DNA from: Paenibacillus foliorum
Lineage (GTDB): Bacteria; Bacillota; Bacilli; Paenibacillales; NBRC-103111
Reading direction: 5' to 3'
DNA length: 64,000 bases
Assembly (NCBI RefSeq): GCF_013141765.1
Contig: NZ_WHOD01000022.1
Span: 80,994-144,993 of the forward strand
Part shown: piece after piece, positions 60,486 to 64,000 of the stretch
Layout: every line of letters starts with the position of its first letter
Position numbering within the stretch: position 1 is the stretch's first letter
The notes under the pieces: model-generated
Told to the model about the DNA's origin: nothing
Databases searched by the model: none
The model's input: the letters and a program-made list of their open reading frames with translations, nothing else
Made by a program: the position numbers and the translations under genes

Positions 60486-61274
60486 TTAACGGTTCTTTTT
60501 ATATAATGGATAATCAACCTCAGTCGGAACCTCGATCAGAATCATTCTTAATCCATCTTCCGATGCTGCAAGAACCACATCCTCTGGTTGCCCAGATTCC
60601 GCTGCGGTGACTGTAAAGTCCTTATGGTTGAACTGTACGGCATGCTTTGCAGCCTCAGTGTCTAATGTCCAGCCTCCGTGACCACGAATGGCTAATGCAG
60701 CCAAAGAACGCCCTGCTGCAAGCTTATGACTGTATTGGCTTCCTCCTGCAAGCTCTACATCCCACATCTGAACATCTGCCACCAGCTCTACCGGAGAACC
60801 TTCCCCAAGCACTGTTTTCACAGTGAGTCCAGTAGTTTCGACCACAGGGAACGCTTCATGATCAAATTGGTTGTAGGTAGGCTTGCGCTGCAGAGCTTCA
60901 CGAATATACGGCTCAAACCATATTTGAAACCCTTCTGAATCCGGCCCAATAAATCGTTCGCTATGCGATACGCCAGACCCCGTCTGCATCACCTGTAGTC
61001 CGCCTGCCTCGACTATGCTACTTGTACCTAAAGTATCTGAATGCTCGGCCTTGGCATTTACCATGTACGTTATTATCTCGAACGCTTGATGCGGATGCAT
61101 TGGAATATGGCCCTCCTTCTTCGAATGCGCCCATGCCCAATAAAATAAAGGTCCAATCCCTTTTACTGCTGATCCTTCTCCCGGGAAACCGATTGGTTTC
61201 AGCTCTGTTATTTTACCTCCATCAAAATTGCCTACGGCTTGCTTTTCAGGTGGGTAGATGGTAATTGTCATCAT
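60486..61274 (-). CDS. Pirin-family protein
   Basis: A 262-residue bicupin. The N-terminal cupin has the metal-site block HIPMHPHQAFEIITYMVNA plus GSGVSHSERF. Pirin-like proteins include quercetin 2,3-dioxygenases and redox-related regulators; catalytic activity cannot be predicted here. The start ATG 61274 (or 61271) has GGAGG upstream. It stands alone after the repeat-rich gap. Confidence 0.88.
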   Translation of the reverse strand: MMTITIYPPEKQAVGNFDGGKITELKPIGFPGEGSAVKGIGPLFYWAWAHSKKEGHIPMHPHQAFEIITYMVNAKAEHSDTLGTSSIVEAGGLQVMQTGSGVSHSERFIGPDSEGFQIWFEPYIREALQRKPTYNQFDHEAFPVVETTGLTVKTVLGEGSPVELVADVQMWDVELAGGSQYSHKLAAGRSLAALAIRGHGGWTLDTEAAKHAVQFNHKDFTVTAAESGQPEDVVLAASEDGLRMILIEVPTEVDYPLYKKNR

Positions 61275-61568
61275 TTTTTCCTCCGTTCAATTTTCCCTCT
61301 AACTTTAACAGCACCAATTATTTACTTACTATTATTTAGTTTCTATAATTAGATTATTTTATTTCTTAAGGTTCGTCAAGTGAAATTTCAATCCTTTATA
61401 GACATTTTAATGACTTCTACTTCCCCCTCCCCTATCATCACAAACAAACGGCTAAGCTACATTTCGACATTTCCTGGGAAATACGCTTTTACTCCTCATA
61501 CATCTTGGAAGGAACTAAAAAACTGGTTATACTACAAAAAGATACTGCTAAACAAAGAGGTGCTTCCT

Positions 61569-61919
61569 ATGCCGATTATTATCATTGTTGAAGGAAAAAA
61601 TGACAAAAGCAGGCTACGCCGTCTATTAAGCAACGAGGTCGATATATTATGCACCTACGGATCCTTGAACACGGAGAAATTGGAGGCATTGAAGAAGAAG
61701 GCTGATCATAATGAGGTCTATTTATTCACCGATAATGACTCCTCCGGGAAAAAAATACGCGGCATTTTAAGGGATACGTTTCCCGAAGCAGAGCAAATCT
61801 ATACAAGAAGAGGCTACGCCGGGGTAGAGGGCACACCCGCTGAATATTTAATCCAACAACTAGAAAAAGCCGGTCTGGAAGAGTTTATCCTATACCCTCC
61901 ACCAGATCCGACTTTATAG
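61569..61919 (+). CDS. TOPRIM-domain protein (YusF-like)
   Basis: A 116-residue protein made of one TOPRIM domain: PIIIIVEGKNDKSRLRR has the conserved Glu, and VYLFTDNDSSGKKIRG has the DxD-type acidic pair. It resembles YusF/RnmV-like small TOPRIM proteins; RnmV (M5) matures 5S rRNA, but this protein is shorter and more like YusF, of unknown function. ATG 61569 has AGAGGTG 8 bp upstream. The open frame back to 61380 is AT-rich, without support, and that upstream gap holds no other gene. Confidence 0.8.
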   Translation: MPIIIIVEGKNDKSRLRRLLSNEVDILCTYGSLNTEKLEALKKKADHNEVYLFTDNDSSGKKIRGILRDTFPEAEQIYTRRGYAGVEGTPAEYLIQQLEKAGLEEFILYPPPDPTL

Positions 61920-61933
61920 TTAATAAATAGTTG

Positions 61934-62551
61934 TTATTCCTTGGACAGCTGAATCATATCCTGAGCTACTTTTTCCACATCCAAATCTGCATCGCTTCCA
62001 TTATAGTACGTTCGCAGATCACCTTTTTTATCTACTAGCAGAATGACATTGTTATGTGTAAACGTACCGCCCTGCTTATCTTTCATTACCATAACTCCGA
62101 ATTTTTCCGCGAGCCCCATTGCTTCAGCTTCTCCCCCACGCAGGAAATACCAGCCCTTGGGATCCGCATGAAAGCGACCCGAGAACTCTTTAAGCTGCTC
62201 TGTTGTATCCTTCGTAGGGTCAAAAGTAATGGAAACAATCGCCGTTTTATCGCCGAAAACACCTTTTTTCACAAGCGCATCCTGTACTTTCGATATCGTG
62301 TAAGTGGTAGGAGAGCAGACATCAGGACAAGTAGAATAAAAGAAATAGACCAGTTTAGCTTTGCCCGACAAATCAGCCAGCCCTACGTTCTTCCCATCGA
62401 TATTCTCAAGTTTGAAATCAGGCGCCGGTTTAATGACTCCTATTTTAGTATCTTTTCCTTTGAGCATCATATATCCGAAAACGCCAATCATTGCAAGCAG
62501 CAAAACAACAACGACAATTTTAAACCAACTATTCTGAGCATTTGTATTCAT
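61934..62551 (-). CDS. SCO1/SenC-family copper chaperone for cytochrome oxidase
   Basis: A 205-residue protein with an N-terminal membrane anchor (about 10-28) and an external thioredoxin fold. The copper ligands are Cys-x3-Cys in FYSTCPDVCSPTTYTI and the His in FTHNNVILLVD. It helps build the CuA site of aa3 oxidase. ATG 62551 has GGAG 6 bp upstream. It lies downstream of ctaB on the same strand, separated by a terminator-like hairpin, and the two serve the same oxidase. Confidence 0.92.
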   Translation of the reverse strand: MNTNAQNSWFKIVVVVLLLAMIGVFGYMMLKGKDTKIGVIKPAPDFKLENIDGKNVGLADLSGKAKLVYFFYSTCPDVCSPTTYTISKVQDALVKKGVFGDKTAIVSITFDPTKDTTEQLKEFSGRFHADPKGWYFLRGGEAEAMGLAEKFGVMVMKDKQGGTFTHNNVILLVDKKGDLRTYYNGSDADLDVEKVAQDMIQLSKE

Positions 62552-62568
62552 AGGCTTCTCCATCCTTT

Positions 62569-62602
62569 ATCTAAAAAAAATAGCCCATGCTTCCATGGGA
62601 CT
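62569..62602 (-). terminator. Terminator or attenuator between ctaB and sco
   Basis: On the minus strand CCCATG-GAAG-CATGGG-CTATTTTTTTT, about 40 bp after ctaB and 20 bp before the sco start. Partial read-through would set a lower sco level. Confidence 0.75.
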
Positions 62603-62644
62603 TAGGGATTTAAAGACTTACAGCACTTACTGACGGCCGTAATT

Positions 62645-63595
62645 TTAATGATTTGTCGAAACAGTTGTAATAACCATAATGATAAACAGCAGTGTTAAGT
62701 AGTTAATGGAATAAATGAACATTTTTTTGGCCCAAAGCTCTTCATCCTGCGCTTTGAAGCCTTTAATACAGAGAAATGCCCAGTAGAGTCCCATAATCGC
62801 TGCCGCATAAAAATAAAACACATTCACATAACCATATACGTACAGCAGAAGCGATACTGGAACCAGTAAGACAATGTAGCGAACCATACTGATCTTAGTA
62901 ACATATGTCCCTCTTACAACGGGTAATAAAGGGAAGCCTGCAGCACGGTACTCTTCCATACGACGGATGCCCAGCGCCCAGAAATGCGGAGGCTGCCATA
63001 GGAACATAATACCGAATAAAATAATCGCACCCGCATCAATGTCCGGTCTAACTGCACAGTATCCGATTACCGGCGGTATAGCACCTGAGAAGCTCCCGAC
63101 AAATGTACTCCAAACCGAGGTGCGTTTGAACCAGGCCGTATAGATCCATACATAACCAAAAAGCCCCATCAATCCTAGCAGCGCAGTCATTGGATTGACC
63201 AGCAGTCCGAGACCACAGATACCTATAACACCAAGGATAATCCCATAGAGCATTACCGTCTGTGCAGAGAGCTTACCGCTCGGAAGCGCACGCTTCTGGG
63301 TACGAGCCATCTTCGTGTCCATATCGCGGTCCAGATAATTGTTAAGCACGCAACCCGATGCCATAACCAGTGCGGTGCCAATCAACGTGAACAGCATTTG
63401 CAACCAATTTATTTGCCAGCCCGATGCCACCCAGAAACCGCCGAATGCCGTAATCGAATTGGAAAAAATAATACCTGGCTTGGCTAATTGTACGAAGTCT
63501 CTCCAAGTGACAGGCCCATGATCAACCGTTTCGGATGCTGCTGCATCCGCAGTGTTAACTGTGTTGTTGAGGTCTAGCCTCATTTGTTCTTCCAC
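62645..63595 (-). CDS. ctaB: Haem O synthase (protohaem IX farnesyltransferase) CtaB
   Basis: A 316-residue membrane prenyltransferase that adds farnesyl to haem B, the step before CtaA. It has eight or nine hydrophobic segments and the Asp-rich motif NNYLDRDMDTKMARTQKRAL (about 106-125), and WQPPHFWALGIRRMEEYRAAG follows. GTG 63595 is the start because AGGAGG lies 10 bp upstream, while ATG 63583 would be 22 bp away. A hairpin leader module (63606-63646) and promoter (63748-63776) precede it. Confidence 0.94.
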   Translation of the reverse strand: MEEQMRLDLNNTVNTADAAASETVDHGPVTWRDFVQLAKPGIIFSNSITAFGGFWVASGWQINWLQMLFTLIGTALVMASGCVLNNYLDRDMDTKMARTQKRALPSGKLSAQTVMLYGIILGVIGICGLGLLVNPMTALLGLMGLFGYVWIYTAWFKRTSVWSTFVGSFSGAIPPVIGYCAVRPDIDAGAIILFGIMFLWQPPHFWALGIRRMEEYRAAGFPLLPVVRGTYVTKISMVRYIVLLVPVSLLLYVYGYVNVFYFYAAAIMGLYWAFLCIKGFKAQDEELWAKKMFIYSINYLTLLFIIMVITTVSTNH

Positions 63596-63605
63596 TTTAT
63601 TTGAA

Positions 63606-63720
63606 CCTCCTAAGAGTTTTGCTATAGCAAAACTATCCTCGTAAGCTGGGCTGAGTTCTGCTTGTGCATAACCTTCTCGTAAGCATAAAGCTAAGTTGGC
63701 TTTAGCAAAACTTAAGCTAA
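63606..63720 (-). repeat. Hairpin leader module of ctaB
   Basis: On the minus strand AGCTTACGAGGATAG leads into AGTTTTGC-TATA-GCAAAACT, a perfect 8-bp stem, and then CTTAGGAGG, the ribosome site. Upstream is a second ATGCTTACGAG and an AAGTT/AACTT pairing region. The core agrees in order and spacing with the SDR gene leader at 29619-29657. Confidence 0.7.
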
Positions 63721-63747
63721 AAATATATTTACTTTTACACCCTCTCT

Positions 63748-63776
63748 ATAATAACAACCACAAACCTGTTTGACAA
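63748..63776 (-). promoter_or_regulatory. Sigma-A promoter of ctaB
   Basis: Minus strand TTGTCA (63771-63776), 17 bp, TATTAT (63748-63753). It gives a leader of about 145 nt that includes the hairpin module. The remaining sequence to 64000 is AT-rich and I see no gene in it. Confidence 0.7.
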
Positions 63777-64000
63777 TGAACCCAAGACCGAGTTCAAAAT
63801 ATTGTCGAATCTTTTGAACTGTATATGAACAAATTTCTTTAATATTTCTTATTATCAGTAAAAAGCATACATTTCAATCGTTTCCATTCATTCGAATTCA
63901 CAAAAGTTAAAAAACAACCGATTTTTATGTACTTCAAGCAACTTACCAATCTATCCCACAAAAAAAGTTACGGCTAACAGAAAAAATCCGTTGCTAGGAA

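Noticed and set aside
61380..61568. 63-residue N-terminal extension of the TOPRIM protein
   Set aside because: The TOPRIM domain starts at once after ATG 61569, which has its own ribosome site; the upstream part is AT-rich promoter-like DNA.
63664..63674. Single DnaA-box-like TTATGCACA in the ctaB leader
   Set aside because: One isolated 9-mer is expected by chance in a window of this size, unlike the cluster at sda.

Overview
The window looks like a chromosomal stretch of a spore-forming Bacillota bacterium of the Paenibacillaceae (Paenibacillus or a close relative). The signs are a YesM/YesN-type two-component system inside a sugar ABC transporter locus, the low-GC Gram-positive helicase-loading pair dnaB-dnaI, the sporulation checkpoint gene sda, a KinB-like kinase, an S-layer-homology (SLH) protein, strong AGGAGG-type ribosome sites and many Bacillus yu-/yw-/yt-family orthologues. 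I see no phage, transposase, CRISPR array, tRNA or rRNA. The content is mainly core genome, and the most unusual material lies in leaders and intergenic regions.

Layout. 1-2300: start of sdhCA (succinate dehydrogenase) and a divergent LysR regulator. 2300-5935: a minus-strand operon ktrB-ktrA-cation/H+ antiporter behind a c-di-AMP (ydaO-type) riboswitch. 6146-10700: a CPBP membrane protease, uvrC, trxA and a 48-residue YqzM-like protein. 10750-11520: gene-free and hairpin-rich. 11565-14767: dnaB-dnaI, ywbE, yuiB. 14940-19300: hemQ (coproheme decarboxylase), RDD protein, sppA, and a self-regulated ABC/GntR operon with a clear operator inside its promoter. 19458-28704: a redox block with type II NADH dehydrogenase, ferredoxin-NADP reductase, sda with a DnaA/LexA control region, a haem-copper-oxidase-like membrane protein, a KinB-like kinase, an A-type Fe-S carrier, mqnE (futalosine menaquinone route), a second NDH-2-like protein, yuzB and a NifU-like protein. 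28823-37950: SDR oxidoreductase, a HEPN-domain protein, ctaA, a thioredoxin-like protein, an SPFH protein plus ribbon-helix-helix-like partner, a stalk-domain lipoprotein, DUF2515, a YdjO-like protein and a HAD phosphatase. 38090-44769: sugar ABC transporter with its sensor kinase and response regulator. 44995-57514: small export protein, MurJ-like flippase, DUF456, HAD, asparagine synthase, class B PBP, HAD, transglutaminase, two small membrane proteins, MFS. 57815-61919: SLH protein, a repeat-rich gap, pirin, a TOPRIM protein. 61934-63595: sco and ctaB.

Functionally the window is rich in aerobic respiration: electron entry (sdh, NDH-2), quinone synthesis (mqnE), haem supply (hemQ, ctaA, ctaB) and oxidase copper delivery (sco). 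A second theme is the cell-cycle and sporulation decision (dnaB, dnaI, sda, KinB-like kinase).

Most interesting signals: (i) the sda promoter carries a LexA-type box over its -35 and, next to it, a cluster of DnaA boxes; (ii) a 5' leader module (GCTTACGAGG, hairpin, TTAGGAGG) recurs upstream of two unrelated genes, the SDR gene and ctaB, with a different stem sequence in each; (iii) a roughly 190-bp multi-hairpin intergenic element is present twice in opposite orientations, with a looser relative elsewhere; (iv) an ACCT-rich low-complexity tract; (v) a 33-codon cistron overlapping the mqnE start that resembles the mqnE N terminus; (vi) tandem translation starts on the SLH protein. All motif calls were made by eye, without database searches.
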